Shown here: in pieces, positions 24,910 through 33,821 of the stretch
Numbering within the stretch: position 1 is the first letter of the stretch
Layout of the letters: every line of letters begins with the position of its first letter
NCBI GenBank assembly: GCA_030429955.1
Contig: JAUIGO010000017.1
Span: 1-50,126 of the forward strand
Direction of reading: 5' to 3'
DNA: 50,126 nt
Origin: Bacteroidia bacterium
GTDB taxonomy: Bacteria; Bacteroidota; Bacteroidia; Flavobacteriales; Flavobacteriaceae
Made by a program: the position numbers and the translations under genes
The notes under the pieces: generated by a model
Told to the model about the DNA's origin: nothing
The model's database searches: none
What the model saw: only the letters and a program-made list of their open reading frames with translations

Positions 24910-25566
24910 ATGCCACTTAGAGAATACATTATTAACGACATTAAACCATTGCAAGTCACAGATACTATAAGTGATGTGCAGCAATTTTTTAATCAGCTTA
25001 CCTATTCTCATATTCCAATAAAAAAAGGCAAGATTTACATTGGTTGTATGTCTGAAAATGATGCGCACTGTCTTGAATCTGACAAAAACATCTCAGAGTA
25101 TCTTTATGTGCTTGAAGGCTTCTTTGTGCGACGACAAACCCTATGGCTGGATGTTTTAGAAGCTTTTGCACAAAACGATTCTAACATCATGCCTGTTTTA
25201 GATGATAAAAATAGTTATATAGGTTATTATGAATTAAACGATATTATCTCGCTATTTAATGATACACCATTTTTTGCTGAACCAGGAGGCATTATTATTG
25301 TTGAAAAAGGTTATAACGATTACTCCTTTAGTGAGATAAGTCAAATTGTAGAATCCAACAACGCAAAATTACTAGGTGCCTTCATCTCTAAAACCGAAAA
25401 TGATGTCGTACAGATTACAATAAAAATTGGCAGTGCAGGATTAAATGATATCATACAATCATTCAGACGCTATAGTTATAATATCATTTCTGGACATGAA
25501 GATGATTCCTTTTTAAAAGCCTTAAAAGATCGTTCAGACTATTTGGATAAATACTTAAACCTATAA
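24910..25566 (+). CDS. CBS-domain protein
   Basis: A 218-aa cytosolic protein. I choose ATG 24910 (MPLREYIINDIKPLQVTDTI). Residues 1 to about 125 hold a pair of CBS motifs (VTDTISDVQQFFNQLTYSHI and NDSNIMPVLDDKNSYIGYYE), which usually bind adenine nucleotides. The rest has an ACT-like pattern (IIIVEKGYNDYSFSEISQIV, DVVQITIKIGSAG), as in AcuB-type proteins. It lies 3 bp before nadK; in flavobacteria this pair is conserved, which suggests a nucleotide-sensing role, but no direct evidence is present. Confidence 0.88.
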   Translation: MPLREYIINDIKPLQVTDTISDVQQFFNQLTYSHIPIKKGKIYIGCMSENDAHCLESDKNISEYLYVLEGFFVRRQTLWLDVLEAFAQNDSNIMPVLDDKNSYIGYYELNDIISLFNDTPFFAEPGGIIIVEKGYNDYSFSEISQIVESNNAKLLGAFISKTENDVVQITIKIGSAGLNDIIQSFRRYSYNIISGHEDDSFLKALKDRSDYLDKYLNL

Positions 25567-25569
25567 AAC

Positions 25570-26454
25570 ATGAAAGTCGCGATTTTTGGTCAGTTTTATC
25601 ATAAAAATTCAGAAACTTCTATTGAAACATTATTGGATATTTTAAAATCTAAGTTTGTTGATATTCATGTTGAAGACAACTTTTTTACTACAATAGATGG
25701 CGAAAAAGCAATTCATTACAACACAGGCGATTTCAAAACTTTTAAAAAACTAAACAAGTCGTTTGATTTGCTTATAACTATTGGAGGCGATGGCACCATA
25801 TTAAGAGCCATTACTTATGTTCAAGATTTAGGCATTCCAATTGTTGGTATAAATACTGGTCGATTAGGTTTTTTGGCAACCATACCAAGACATAAAATTG
25901 AAAATGCCATTGATGATATCATTAACAAAAATTATCATATTTCTGAAAGAAGCCTCCTAGCTATTACTACTGCTCCAGAAAACGAAAGCTTGGTGAAAAT
26001 GAATTTTGCCTTAAACGAAATAGCTGTAAGCCGTAAAAACACAACATCAATGATTACAGTTGAAACACAGTTAAATGGAGAGTATCTTACCTCATATTGG
26101 GCAGATGGTCTAATTATTGCAACGCCAACAGGCTCAACAGGTTATTCACTAAGTTGTGGTGGACCAGTAATTATGCCTGATGCAAGCAATTTTGTTCTGA
26201 CTCCAATTGCGCCACATAATTTAAGTGCACGACCATTGGTCATCCCAGATTCAACTGAAATAAAACTAAAAGTAAGTGGAAGGGAAAATAACTTTTTAGT
26301 ATCATTAGATTCAAGAATTGCCACATTAGATAACACAACGCAAATCACCATAAAAAAGGCGTCTTTTAAAATAAAAATGATTGAACCAGAAGACGAAAGC
26401 TTTCTAGACACACTACGCAAGAAACTACTTTGGGGCGAAGACAAGCGCAATTAG
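25570..26454 (+). CDS. nadK: NAD kinase
   Basis: A 294-aa ATP-NAD kinase making NADP. The diagnostic GGDGT motif is in LLITIGGDGTILRAITYV, the substrate loop in VGINTGRLGFLATI, and the conserved NE and TPTGSTGYSLSCGGP stretches follow. All catalytic parts appear intact. It is directly behind the CBS gene and about 100 bp before DUF6089. Confidence 0.97.
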   Translation: MKVAIFGQFYHKNSETSIETLLDILKSKFVDIHVEDNFFTTIDGEKAIHYNTGDFKTFKKLNKSFDLLITIGGDGTILRAITYVQDLGIPIVGINTGRLGFLATIPRHKIENAIDDIINKNYHISERSLLAITTAPENESLVKMNFALNEIAVSRKNTTSMITVETQLNGEYLTSYWADGLIIATPTGSTGYSLSCGGPVIMPDASNFVLTPIAPHNLSARPLVIPDSTEIKLKVSGRENNFLVSLDSRIATLDNTTQITIKKASFKIKMIEPEDESFLDTLRKKLLWGEDKRN

Positions 26455-26526
26455 GCAATAAATTAGTCATATTACTGTTTATCTGTAATACTAAACAACA
26501 AATTATAATAGGCTAATCTTATTTAT

Positions 26527-26534
26527 TATATTTG
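26527..26534 (+). promoter_or_regulatory. -7 box ahead of the DUF6089 gene
   Basis: TATATTTG matches TAnnTTTG exactly, 17 nt before the ATG at 26552. No TTTG element lies at the right distance upstream, so this is a one-element call. It would start a transcript for DUF6089-uppS-bamA. Confidence 0.4.
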
Positions 26535-26551
26535 CAAACTTTTGAGATTAT

Positions 26552-27247
26552 ATGAGGTCTTTAACCGTTATTGTTATGAGTGTGCTTTGCTTCCAATTTA
26601 GCCAAGCTCAAATTTTTGAGATTGGTGTGTTTACTGGTGGCAGTAATTTTATTGGCGACGTAGGTGCAACCAACTATATATCTCCAAATCAATTTGCCGT
26701 TGGAGGTATTGCAAAATGGAACCGTAGCCCAAGACATGCGTGGAGAGCATCTGTTATCTACACCGATTTATTGGCAGAAGATAGAAAATCTGATGATCCA
26801 AGACGAAAACAACGAGGCTATGGGTTTGATGCAACCATACTAGAAATATCTGGGGGAATGGAGTTTAACTTTTTCGATTTCAATTTACATATTGATGGAA
26901 ATTTATTCACACCGTATATTTTCACTGGCATATCAACAGCATATCATAATAATTTTTATTTTAATAATGGAGAAACAACACTTGAAGACACAAAAAGTTG
27001 GGCTTTTGGCATTCCTATGGTTTTAGGTATTAAGGCTAAATTATTTGAACATTTTGTGATAGGATTAGAAGTTGGGGCTAGATACACCTTTTCTGATGAG
27101 TTAGATGGAAGTATGCCAGATTCTGAATGGTTAATAGATAATTATAGTTTTGGAAACACCAACAACAATGATTGGTACACATTTACAGGAATCACTGTAA
27201 CTTACACCTTTGGACGAAAACCATGTTATTGCAGCTTTGATCAATGA
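26552..27247 (+). CDS. DUF6089 family outer-membrane-type protein
   Basis: A 231-aa exported protein with a signal peptide at 1-20 (ending FSQAQ). The mature part looks like a small outer-membrane beta-barrel: alternating aromatic strands (WRASVIYTDLLAED, FIFTGISTAYHNNFYFNN, FTGITVTYTFG) and a closing GRKPCYCSF tail. The stop codon overlaps the start of uppS by 4 bp. Its constant place between nadK and uppS-bamA in flavobacteria suggests an envelope role; I do not know its function. Confidence 0.88.
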   Translation: MRSLTVIVMSVLCFQFSQAQIFEIGVFTGGSNFIGDVGATNYISPNQFAVGGIAKWNRSPRHAWRASVIYTDLLAEDRKSDDPRRKQRGYGFDATILEISGGMEFNFFDFNLHIDGNLFTPYIFTGISTAYHNNFYFNNGETTLEDTKSWAFGIPMVLGIKAKLFEHFVIGLEVGARYTFSDELDGSMPDSEWLIDNYSFGNTNNNDWYTFTGITVTYTFGRKPCYCSFDQ

Positions 27248-27984
27248 TTTTAAAAGACCAATTAAATATTGAAAACTTACCTAAACACATAGCCATAATC
27301 ATGGATGGCAATGGCAGATGGGCAAAACAAAAAGGAAAGCTTCGTGTGTTTGGGCATGAAAATGGCACAAAATCTGTACGCGAAATAACCGAAGCCAGTG
27401 CTGAAATAGGTATTGAAAACCTAACACTTTATGCCTTTTCAACAGAAAATTGGAAACGCCCAAAAATTGAAGTGCAAACGTTGATGAGACTCCTTATTTC
27501 ATCACTTAAAAAAGAAATAAACACACTACAAGAAAACAACATAAAACTCAATGCCATTGGAAATCTAGAGGATTTACCAAAAAAGGTTCAACGAGAACTA
27601 TTGGATGTTATTGAGCAAACAAAAAGCAACTCAAGAATGACGCTAACCCTTGCCCTTAGCTATGGTTCGCGCGATGAATTGTTAAATACCATTAAACAAA
27701 TAAGCATTAAAGTTAAAAATAATATAATTTCGCCAGAAAAAATTGATGAATCGGTAATAAATGAGCATCTTTACACCCGAAATTTACCAGACGTAGATTT
27801 ATTAATTAGAACCAGTGGTGAACAGCGTATTAGCAATTTCTTGCTTTGGCAAATTGCTTATGCTGAATTATTTTTTACAGACATATTATGGCCGGATTTT
27901 ACAAAAAACCATTTGTACGAAGCCATTTTATGTTATCAAAAAAGAGAACGACGATTTGGAAAAACCAGTGAACAACTTAAGTAA
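27244..27984 (+). CDS. uppS: Isoprenyl transferase (undecaprenyl diphosphate synthase)
   Basis: A 246-aa cis-prenyltransferase that extends farnesyl diphosphate to the C55 carrier for peptidoglycan and O-antigen. The signature HIAIIMDGNGRWAKQKG includes the catalytic Asp; the ENLTLYAFSTENWKRP stretch, LLIRTSGEQRISNFLLWQIA and ELFFTDILWPDF follow. It overlaps the gene before it by 4 bp and the likely start of bamA after it, so translation of the three is coupled. Confidence 0.97.
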   Translation: MILKDQLNIENLPKHIAIIMDGNGRWAKQKGKLRVFGHENGTKSVREITEASAEIGIENLTLYAFSTENWKRPKIEVQTLMRLLISSLKKEINTLQENNIKLNAIGNLEDLPKKVQRELLDVIEQTKSNSRMTLTLALSYGSRDELLNTIKQISIKVKNNIISPEKIDESVINEHLYTRNLPDVDLLIRTSGEQRISNFLLWQIAYAELFFTDILWPDFTKNHLYEAILCYQKRERRFGKTSEQLK

Positions 27985-30544
27985 TACCATACTATTGAAA
28001 CCATACATTACACGATTAATTCTAACAGCGTTTTTATTGTTTGGAGCAGCTATAAACGCACAAAACGACAACAAACTATACACATTAGCAGATGTTATTA
28101 TTACAGGTGATACAGATTATAGTCCTGGAACAATAATAACGTTTTCAGGATTACGAAAAGGAGAAACCTTAAGAGTGCCTGGAGACAAAACCAGAGATGC
28201 GCTTAACAAACTTTGGAAAACAAACTTATTCAGCAGTGTCAATTTATATGTCACCAAAATTGAAGGTGACAACGTATACCTTGAAATTGAACTGTTTGAT
28301 TTACCTGAATTGAACGAAGTTCAAATTGAAGGTATCAGAAAAGGCAAAAAGGACGATGTCATTAAAGAAAATAAACTCCAGCCAGGAATAAAGGTTACCG
28401 AAAACTTAATTACAACCACAAAAAATTATATAGAAAACACATACAAAAAACGTGGCTTTTTAAATGCTAATGTAAACGTTACTACATATACTGTTACAGA
28501 TACTGTGAAAAGCAACAAGGTCAATATGAAATTAAATATTGATAAAGGCGACAAAGTAAAGGTAAAAGACATCGTTTTTACAGGTAATGACAAGCTCAAA
28601 AGTAAAAAGTTGCGTAAAGCAATGAAAAATACCAAAAAGAAAAATCCAATTCGTATTTATAAACGTTCAAAATACATTGAAGACGAATACAAAGAAGACC
28701 TTGTAAGTGTTGTTGATAAATACAAAGAAAATGGGTATCGTGATGCTCGTATCACATCTGATTCTTTGGCGTATAATGATAACAATACTATTTCACTTTT
28801 CATTGGAGTTGAAGAAGGAGAGCAATACACCTATGGCGATATAAATTTCTTAGGGAATACAGTATATACAGACGAAGAACTGAACAGCGTTTTACAAATA
28901 AACAAAGGAGACACTTATAATGGTGTAGAACTAGAGAAACGTATAGAAAATCCTGAAAAGCCAGATGGTTTGGATTTAACTAACTTATACCAAAACAATG
29001 GTTATTTATTCTCTAGCATTACTCCAGTTGAAGTTAGTGCAGACGGAAACATTATTGACCTTGAAATTAGAGTTATTGAAGGAAAACCAGCATATTTCAA
29101 TAAAATATCTGTGACAGGAAATGACAAAACTAACGACCACGTAGTTTATAGAGAACTCAGAACACGACCAGGTCAGTTATACAGCAAGGCCAACGTTATA
29201 CGTACCATTCGTGAGCTTGGTCAGTTAGGCTTCTTTGATGCACAACAAATATCTCCAAACTTTTTGAATCCAAATCCAACTGAAGGAACTTTGGATATGG
29301 AGTATTCGGTTGTTGAGCGTGGTTCAAGTCAAATAGAACTACAAGGTGGTTATGGTGGTGGTGGTTTCATTGGAACCTTAGGACTTTCATTCAATAACTT
29401 CTCAATAAAAGATATCTTTAAAAAAGAAGCTTATAAACCAATCCCAATGGGAGACGGTCAAAAATTATCGTTACGTTTACAAGCTAGTAGATTTTTTCAA
29501 ACCTATAGTTTCTCATTTATGGAACCTTGGCTAGGCGGTAAAAAGCCTGTTCAGTTTTCAACGTCATTATCACATACCAAACAGTTTTTATACGATCCTA
29601 TAACCAGAAATGCTGACAAAGACAGACGCTTTAACATTACTGGTTTATCTGTTGGTTTAGCAAAACGTTTATCTGTCCCTGATGACTATTTTACTTTGTC
29701 ACAAGCGTTGAGTTTTCAACATTACGATTTAAAAAACTATAATACAGGTCTATTTACCTTTGGTAATGGCTCGTCAAATAATTTGGCTTATACATTAGGA
29801 ATTAGCAGAAACAATACCTCTGTAGACCCTATTTATCCAACAGCAGGATCAAGTTTTAACCTTACAGCAAAGTTCTCTTTCCCTTATTCAGCCGTTAATA
29901 ATGTTGATTATACAGCTTTAAAAAATGAACGTGAAGAACTATTTGAAGACTTAGCAAACGACCCAACAAATACAGATGCCTCAGAAAGAATCTCAGAAAT
30001 TGACCAAGAACGCTTTAAGTGGTTAGAATTTTATAAAGTAAAGTTTGAAGCAGATTGGTACGCTAGAATCGCTGGTAAACTTATATTAAAACCAAGTTTA
30101 GAATTTGGATTCCTAGGTGCTTACAACAATGATCGTGGTGTGATTCCGTTTGAACGTTTCTTCCTTGGTGGTGATGGATTAGGAGCATATAGCTTAGATG
30201 GTCGTGAAGCCGTTGCCTTAAGAGGTTATCCTAATCAATCTCTATCGTCTCAAGATGGTGGTACAATTTACAACAAGTTCTCTTTAGAGCTGCGCCATCC
30301 AATTTCATTAGGTGCACAAGCAAAAATTTATGCTTTGGCATTTATGGAAGGTGGTGCTTCGTATGATAATTTTAAAGATTATAATCCGTTTGCTTTAAAA
30401 CGATCTGCTGGTCTTGGTATTAGATTATTCATGCCTGCATTTGGTTTATTAGGAATAGATTTTGGACATGGGTTTGATCCAATTCCAGGGACAACAGTTA
30501 AAAATGGATGGGAAACCCACTTTATAATTGGACAACAATTTTAA
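27968..30544 (+). CDS. bamA: Outer membrane protein assembly factor BamA
   Basis: BamA folds beta-barrel proteins into the outer membrane. The frame has no ATG near its start; GTG 27968 (VNNLSNTILLKPYITRLILT) or TTG 27995 is likely, both giving the signal sequence that ends in GAAINAQ. I use the GTG, which overlaps uppS by 17 bp. POTRA domains cover about residues 45-420 (LADVIITGDTDYSPGTI, LPELNEVQIEGIRKGKKDDV, KVKDIVFTGNDKLKSKKLRK, TYGDINFLGNTVYTDEEL, KISVTGNDKTNDHVVYRELR). The Omp85 barrel follows, with the lid-type sequence ALRGYPNQSLS and the end TVKNGWETHFIIGQQF. The gene is essential in all relatives. Confidence 0.96.
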   Translation: MNNLSNTILLKPYITRLILTAFLLFGAAINAQNDNKLYTLADVIITGDTDYSPGTIITFSGLRKGETLRVPGDKTRDALNKLWKTNLFSSVNLYVTKIEGDNVYLEIELFDLPELNEVQIEGIRKGKKDDVIKENKLQPGIKVTENLITTTKNYIENTYKKRGFLNANVNVTTYTVTDTVKSNKVNMKLNIDKGDKVKVKDIVFTGNDKLKSKKLRKAMKNTKKKNPIRIYKRSKYIEDEYKEDLVSVVDKYKENGYRDARITSDSLAYNDNNTISLFIGVEEGEQYTYGDINFLGNTVYTDEELNSVLQINKGDTYNGVELEKRIENPEKPDGLDLTNLYQNNGYLFSSITPVEVSADGNIIDLEIRVIEGKPAYFNKISVTGNDKTNDHVVYRELRTRPGQLYSKANVIRTIRELGQLGFFDAQQISPNFLNPNPTEGTLDMEYSVVERGSSQIELQGGYGGGGFIGTLGLSFNNFSIKDIFKKEAYKPIPMGDGQKLSLRLQASRFFQTYSFSFMEPWLGGKKPVQFSTSLSHTKQFLYDPITRNADKDRRFNITGLSVGLAKRLSVPDDYFTLSQALSFQHYDLKNYNTGLFTFGNGSSNNLAYTLGISRNNTSVDPIYPTAGSSFNLTAKFSFPYSAVNNVDYTALKNEREELFEDLANDPTNTDASERISEIDQERFKWLEFYKVKFEADWYARIAGKLILKPSLEFGFLGAYNNDRGVIPFERFFLGGDGLGAYSLDGREAVALRGYPNQSLSSQDGGTIYNKFSLELRHPISLGAQAKIYALAFMEGGASYDNFKDYNPFALKRSAGLGIRLFMPAFGLLGIDFGHGFDPIPGTTVKNGWETHFIIGQQF

Positions 30545-30558
30545 ATAAAAATTAACAC

Positions 30559-30580
30559 TTCAATACGTTTAAGTATTGAA
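30559..30580 (+). terminator. Weak hairpin after bamA
   Basis: TTCAATAC (30559-30566), loop GTTTAA, GTATTGAA (30573-30580), 15 nt past the bamA stop. The following sequence is AT-rich but has no clean T run, so termination is likely partial. Confidence 0.4.
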
Positions 30581-30596
30581 AATAAATAAATTGTCT

Positions 30597-30614
30597 TTCT
30601 CGCAAAAGCGGGAA
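30597..30614. repeat. Short palindromic repeat between bamA and skp
   Basis: TTCTCGC, loop AAAA, GCGGGAA: a 7-bp stem with one T-G pair. It resembles the hairpin at 7002-7019 in length and G+C-rich core and probably belongs to the same interspersed family. Confidence 0.45.
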
Positions 30615-30762
30615 TCTAAAAGTATTTTTTATCAAAAAAATCAACTATTTAGAAAGAAAAAATATTTTGGCACGATATTTTCTATTAGGTCAAGTAACGA
30701 TTTAGTACGAGCGTTAAAATTTTTCAAAATATATTTCGTTAATTTGATAAATATTAACAGTT

Positions 30763-30791
30763 TGACGGAATCGTGACAGTTTTGTCCGTCA
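30763..30791 (+). promoter_or_regulatory. Dyad ahead of the first skp gene
   Basis: TGACGGA (30763-30769) and TCCGTCA (30785-30791) are perfect inverse arms, 15 bp apart, ending about 50 nt before ATG 30840. The inner bases do not pair, so a protein-binding operator is as likely as an RNA hairpin. It sits where an envelope-stress regulator might act on skp; that is inference. Confidence 0.4.
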
Positions 30792-30839
30792 TTTTTAAGA
30801 ATTTATAAGATGAAATCGATAACTCTAAATAATAACAGG

Positions 30840-31871
30840 ATGAAAACCAAAGTTCTTTTTTTACTGGCATTTGCATCGTTAATGAGTTGGTCTGCGTTGG
30901 CACAGCGAGGTGTGAGAATTGGCTATATAGATACTGAATACATCCTACAAAATGTATCAGAATATCAAGATGCCAATGCGCAACTTGAAGCTAAAGTGCA
31001 AAAATGGAAAAGTGATGTAGAACAACGTTTAAGCGCACTTGAGCAAAAGAAAAAACAATTAAGCAATGAAAGCGTCTTATTGACTCCTGAATTGATTAAA
31101 GAACGTCAAGAAGAAATAACGGTTGAAGAAAACGATATCCTAGATTATCAACAAAAACGTTTCGGTCCAAATGGCGATTTAATGATACAAAGAAAACAAT
31201 TGATGCAACCTGTACAAGACCAAATCTTTGCAGCAGTTCAAGAAATTGCAACCAGCAGACAATACGATTTTGTGTTTGATAAATCTGCAGATGTAGTTAT
31301 GCTGTATTCAGCAGACCGTTATGATATCAGTGATCAAGTATTACGTTCAATAAACAGAACATCTAAACGTACACAAGCAAATAATAAACAAGAACGAAAA
31401 GAAGCTGAAGCCGAAGATGTTGTTCCTGATGAAGTAAATGAAGAACGTGAAGCAGCTGCACAAGAAGTGGCTGATAAAAAAGCAGAACGTGAAAAAGAAA
31501 TTGCAGATAAACGAGCACAACAACTAGCAGATAGAGAAGCCAAAAAGCAAGAACTTGAAGCAAAAAAACAAGCCATTTTAGACGCAAGAGCAAAAGCAAG
31601 AGAAGACAAAATAGAAGAGCGTAATGAAGAACAAGAAGCAACAGAGGAAACAAAAACTCTTGGTGATGTAATTGAAGGCGACATGGTAAAAACAACTGAC
31701 AGTACAAAAACAACTGAAGCAAAAGTAGAAAAGCCACTAACAGAACGTGAAGCCAGAAAAAAAGCACTTGAAGAAAAAAAGAAAAAAATATTAGAAGAAA
31801 GAAAAGCTAAACTTGAAGCTAAACGCAAACAAGATAGCATCGCAAAAGCAAAAAAGAATAATAACAATTAA
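30840..31871 (+). CDS. OmpH/Skp-family periplasmic chaperone with long charged tail
   Basis: A 343-aa Skp-like protein. I choose ATG 30840, which gives the signal peptide MKTKVLFLLAFASLMSWSAL; ATG 30810 would add ten residues. The Skp core is at about 22-165 (RIGYIDTEYILQNVSEYQDA, a long coiled coil, then PIQDQIFAAVQEIATSR and FDKSADVVMLYS). The last 180 residues are not part of usual Skp: an Ala/Glu/Lys-rich coiled coil with repeats of the type KKQELEAKKQAILDARAKAR. Skp carries unfolded outer-membrane proteins to BamA, which is encoded just upstream. The long tail may bind peptidoglycan, membranes or substrate; not known. Confidence 0.9.
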   Translation: MKTKVLFLLAFASLMSWSALAQRGVRIGYIDTEYILQNVSEYQDANAQLEAKVQKWKSDVEQRLSALEQKKKQLSNESVLLTPELIKERQEEITVEENDILDYQQKRFGPNGDLMIQRKQLMQPVQDQIFAAVQEIATSRQYDFVFDKSADVVMLYSADRYDISDQVLRSINRTSKRTQANNKQERKEAEAEDVVPDEVNEEREAAAQEVADKKAEREKEIADKRAQQLADREAKKQELEAKKQAILDARAKAREDKIEERNEEQEATEETKTLGDVIEGDMVKTTDSTKTTEAKVEKPLTEREARKKALEEKKKKILEERKAKLEAKRKQDSIAKAKKNNNN

Positions 31872-31904
31872 TAGACAACAATTTATAACACAATTTTTAA
31901 AACA

Positions 31905-32414
31905 ATGAAACATTTAAAAACCCTATTATTTGCAACTGCACTTTTTATTGGAAGTATTAGTTTTACAAATGCACAGAGTAAAGTTGCACATATTAACACG
32001 CAGGAGCTGGTTGAAGCAATGCCGAAGATGAAAGCTGCGCAAGCGGAACTTGAAAAATTGGCAAAAACGTATGAAGCAGATATTCAAACAATGATTAAAG
32101 AGTATCAAAATAAAACTAAGCAATACGATGCTGAAGCTTCAACTAAAACTGATGAAGAAAATCAAAAGCGTTTAACTGAAGTAACTGGAATGCAACAAAG
32201 TATTGGTGCTTACCAAAAACAAGCTCAAGAAGATTTACAAAAGAAAGAAGCTGAATTAATGAAGCCTATTTACGATGAAGCACGTGCAGCGATTCAAAAA
32301 GTAGCAAAAGCTCAAGGCTTTAACTATGTATTGGATTCTATGAATGGTCAAGGCGTTTTATTTGCAGATGGTACCGATTTATTACCAGCAGTAAAAAAAG
32401 AATTAGGTTTCTAA
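31905..32414 (+). CDS. OmpH/Skp-family periplasmic chaperone
   Basis: A 169-aa Skp of normal length with a signal peptide at 1-23 (ending FTNAQ). The core is typical: KVAHINTQELVEAMPKMKAA, a coiled-coil tentacle pair (about 45-115) and the closing DEARAAIQKVAKAQGFNYVL with DSMNGQGVLFADGTDL. It follows the longer Skp by 33 bp; the two make a tandem pair behind bamA. A strong terminator comes 27 nt after the stop. Confidence 0.95.
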   Translation: MKHLKTLLFATALFIGSISFTNAQSKVAHINTQELVEAMPKMKAAQAELEKLAKTYEADIQTMIKEYQNKTKQYDAEASTKTDEENQKRLTEVTGMQQSIGAYQKQAQEDLQKKEAELMKPIYDEARAAIQKVAKAQGFNYVLDSMNGQGVLFADGTDLLPAVKKELGF

Positions 32415-32440
32415 TAAAAACCTTGATTTAAATACTATAA

Positions 32441-32472
32441 AAAAAGCTGTCTTTGTAAAGACAGCTTTTTTA
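32441..32472 (+). terminator. Terminator after skp
   Basis: AAGCTGTCTTT (32444-32454), a GT turn, AAAGACAGCTT (32457-32467) and a T run. A perfect 11-bp stem. It closes the bamA/skp transcript and means murI needs its own promoter or read-through. Confidence 0.92.
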
Positions 32473-32482
32473 TTTTTGTAAC

Positions 32483-33262
32483 GTGAGCACAAAACCTATT
32501 GGCATATTCGATTCTGGTGTTGGAGGCACTTCCATTTGGAAAGAAGTCCATGCGTTGTTACCTAACGAAAACACTATTTATTTGGCTGATAGCCATAATG
32601 CGCCTTATGGTCCAAAAGGTAAAGAACGTATTACCGAACTTAGTACTAAAAATGTAGAGTTGCTTATTAAAAAAGGCTGTAAACTCATTGTAGTAGCTTG
32701 TAATACTGCAACAACCAATGCCATAAAACATTTGCGAATCAACTATAACATTCCGTTTATTGGCATTGAACCAGCTATAAAACCTGCTGCCTTAAAAACA
32801 CAAACAAAATCGGTTGGAATTTTAGCCACTAAAGGCACCTTAGCCAGTGATTTATTTCATGAAACCACAGATTTATATAGCAACGGAATACATATCATTG
32901 AGCAAGAAGGCGAAGGCATTGTTCAATTAATTGAAAGTGGTCAATTGAATTCTGATGAAATGAAAGCATTACTTGACATCTATTTAAAACCAATGCTTGA
33001 CGCCAATATGGATTACCTAGTTTTAGGTTGCACTCATTATACCTATTTAATGCCAATGTTGATTGAGATGCTTCCTAATCACATCAAAATTATCGATTCT
33101 GGTGAAGCAGTTGCCAAACAGACCAAATCAGTATTAGACAAACATCAATTGCTCAATACACATTCAACCATATCGAAACATCAGTTTTTTACCAATGGAA
33201 ATCCTGAAGTGATGCAGTCGCTTTTAGGAGAAGGTTTTAAAGTTGAGTATTTGGAGTTTTAA
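32483..33262 (+). CDS. murI: Glutamate racemase
   Basis: A 259-aa racemase making D-glutamate for peptidoglycan. The two catalytic cysteines are present: Cys73 in VVACNTATTNA and Cys183 in LGCTHYTYL. The start region is IGIFDSGVGGTS with Asp10. Translation starts at GTG 32483 (reads MSTKPIGIFDSG). TATTTTTG (32471-32478) lies only 4 nt before the start and overlaps the terminator tail; if it is a real -7 box, the mRNA would be nearly leaderless. Confidence 0.96.
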   Translation: MSTKPIGIFDSGVGGTSIWKEVHALLPNENTIYLADSHNAPYGPKGKERITELSTKNVELLIKKGCKLIVVACNTATTNAIKHLRINYNIPFIGIEPAIKPAALKTQTKSVGILATKGTLASDLFHETTDLYSNGIHIIEQEGEGIVQLIESGQLNSDEMKALLDIYLKPMLDANMDYLVLGCTHYTYLMPMLIEMLPNHIKIIDSGEAVAKQTKSVLDKHQLLNTHSTISKHQFFTNGNPEVMQSLLGEGFKVEYLEF

Positions 33263-33305
33263 AATGAGGTTCATTTAAATTCATTTCATTCATTCGCAAT
33301 GACAG

Positions 33306-33821
33306 TTAATCCTTAAACCAACTCGAATACTTGACGTAATTATCAGCAATTCTATTTATTTCTCCTGAAATGAGTTCTTTGCTAATATCTTTTATCTTTT
33401 TGGCAGGCATTCCAGCATAAATACTTCCTGCTTCTACTCTAGTGTTTTTGGTTACTACTGCTCCTGCTGCAATAATACTATTGCTTTCAATCACACAATC
33501 GTCCATCACAATGCTTCCCATTCCAATAAGTACGTTGTCTTGAATGGTACAACCATGCACAATGGCATTATGACCAATAGACACATTATTGCCAATAGTA
33601 GTTGGTGAGGTTTTATAAGTTGCATGTATGACTGCTCCATCTTGAACATTCACTTTGTTCCCCATTTTAATGTAATGTACATCACCACGAATCACTGCAT
33701 TAAACCAAATACTGCATTGATTTCCCATAGTGACTTCTCCAACAATGGTGGCATTTTCAGCAATGTAACAATCGTCTGGTATGATTGGTGATTTTCCGTT
33801 TACTGGTTTTATGATTGGCAT
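33306..33821 (-). CDS. Gamma-carbonic anhydrase family protein
   Basis: A 171-aa left-handed beta-helix protein. Hexapeptide repeats run through the whole chain (ATIVGEVTMGNQCSIWFNAV, VSIGHNAIVHGCTIQDNVLI, CVIESNSIIAAGAVVTKNTR). Histidines for a metal site at the trimer interface are in VIHATYK, IGHNAIVHGC, as in the Cam/YrdA family. Many members lack proven anhydrase activity, so the reaction is uncertain. It converges with murI. Confidence 0.93.
   Translation of the reverse strand: MPIIKPVNGKSPIIPDDCYIAENATIVGEVTMGNQCSIWFNAVIRGDVHYIKMGNKVNVQDGAVIHATYKTSPTTIGNNVSIGHNAIVHGCTIQDNVLIGMGSIVMDDCVIESNSIIAAGAVVTKNTRVEAGSIYAGMPAKKIKDISKELISGEINRIADNYVKYSSWFKD

Noticed and set aside
31334..31867. 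Long minus-strand frames of 177 and 134 residues opposite the first skp gene
   Set aside because: They are antisense shadows of a Lys/Glu/Ala-rich coiled coil, which gives Ser/Phe/Leu-rich open frames on the other strand. No start context.
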